Shown here in pieces: positions 63,221 through 64,000 of a DNA stretch of 64,000 nt. The notes beneath the pieces are model-generated. The model worked only from the letters and a program-made list of their open reading frames with translations, did not search any database and was not told the origin of the DNA. Within the stretch, counting starts at the first letter, position 1. Every line of letters starts with the position of its first letter. A program made the translations under genes and the position numbers. This DNA is from Chaunax sp. Z400 (taxonomy: Eukaryota; Chordata; Actinopteri; Lophiiformes; Chaunacidae), in NCBI GenBank assembly GCA_037577475.1, contig CM075202.1, positions 11,775,501-11,839,500 on the forward strand, in the 5' to 3' direction.

Positions 63221-63535
63221 TATAAAAGTAGCAACACAGTTTTGGTTTTACATAGGACTGGTTGTTACATGTAAAAAAAAAAAAATGAATCTGTAGGCGT
63301 AACAGACGATCTGTAATGCAAATATGAGATTATGAGAGCAAGTTGTGTGAAACAGTTGTTTACTTAGACACTCACTAATGAGGGAATCAGTGTCACAACT
63401 TGCAGGCTACTAGTATATAAGTTGTGTGAATATGCAGGTTTTTGTCATGTGTGTGTTTTTATAGCTTACAGTGTTGCAGATGTTGCACGTTTCATCCGAG
63501 TTCAAGAGTGAATGAGAATGTCCATGCATGAGTTC

Positions 63536-63640
63536 ACAAAGCAGACAGAGCCAACAGTGTGTAGCAACGTGCATTGTGCGTTGGTGCTGATGTGTTTGTA
63601 TTTCGGCATTTCCAGAAAGAGAAGTAAACGGAACTGTTGT
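63536..63640 (+). repeat. diverged tandem duplication, copy B
   Basis: Partner of 63118-63220, starting AAGCAGACAGAGCCAACAGT. Both copies are non-coding as far as can be seen. Confidence 0.6.
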
Positions 63641-63673
63641 GACTTTATGCACACCTGGAAGTGTCTTTGTGTT

Positions 63674-63727
63674 CAGACAGATGCAAACATGTGTGCAACA
63701 ATGTGCACACATGTTTGCATCTGTCTG
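63674..63727. repeat. 54-bp perfect inverted repeat (hairpin)
   Basis: The left arm is CAGACAGATGCAAACATG plus TGTGCA. The right arm (63704-63727) is its exact reverse complement, so 24 bp pair without mismatch around a 6-nt loop ACAATG. Either strand would fold into a stable hairpin if transcribed. No flanking target duplication or coding role was seen. Confidence 0.9.
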
Positions 63728-63845
63728 CCTGTGTGTGGACGCATGCGCCACACCAATAGCGAAGGAGCGTTCGGCTTAAATTCTATTCTGAGAAGACACG
63801 GGCCCATATCAGATACATGCGACAAACGTATTAGACACACGCTTG

Positions 63846-63851
63846 CACACA

Positions 63852-63896
<45 letters not shown>
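63846..63896 (+). repeat. (CA)n microsatellite
   Basis: About 25 CA units with one AA interruption. Confidence 0.95.
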
Positions 63897-63898
<2 letters not shown>

Positions 63899-64000
63899 TG
63901 TCATAAACAAAGAGTCATGTGGGAGGAAGTGTGTGGGAGGGAAAGTACCTCAACTCAACAACAACAGCAGAGGTATGGGGAGTGACAGCTGCTCACTGAG

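Overview
This is a 64 kb window of a ray-finned (teleost) fish genome. The support is spliced vertebrate genes with GT-AG introns, many CA/GT microsatellites, two tRNA-derived SINE-like insertions of a type common in fish, and small DNA-transposon relics. Three protein-coding genes could be rebuilt exon by exon with consistent phase. Their order and orientation, ALDH8A1 (-), HBS1L (-), MYB (+), match the conserved vertebrate block on human 6q23.

Layout. 1-7.3 kb: no recognisable gene. 7.5-12.8 kb: ALDH8A1, minus strand, 7 coding exons, 490 aa, complete; the family acts in the kynurenine branch of tryptophan breakdown. 12.8-15.3 kb: short gap holding the ALDH8A1 promoter and the HBS1L 3' end. 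15.3-35.7 kb: HBS1L, minus strand, 17 coding exons for a 703-aa ribosome-rescue GTPase. A 1.5 kb alternative last exon lies inside its 10 kb fourth intron. It joins exons 1-4 in frame to give a 662-aa SKI7-like exosome-SKI adaptor without the GTPase. 35.7-41.2 kb: divergent gap between HBS1L and MYB, the counterpart of the mammalian HBS1L-MYB regulatory interval. 41.2-49.9 kb: MYB, plus strand, 15 coding exons, 601 aa, with a 1.2 kb 3'UTR, an AATAAA signal and a strong miR-150 site. 49.9-64 kb: no exon recognised, with many microsatellites, a SINE, a transposon-like relic, a perfect 54-bp palindrome and a diverged tandem duplication.

The genes do not form a pathway. One locus (HBS1L) makes two mRNA-surveillance proteins with a shared N-terminus, and it shares its upstream region with a haematopoietic transcription factor gene. 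The observations most worth following up are: the SKI7-like exon with its repeated S-L-x-x-L-(x3)-H motif; a near-identical 365-bp repeat pair flanking the HBS1L exons that encode the GTPase core; an Asn-rich replacement in the MYB negative regulatory domain; the miR-150 site; and the 54-bp hairpin near the right edge.
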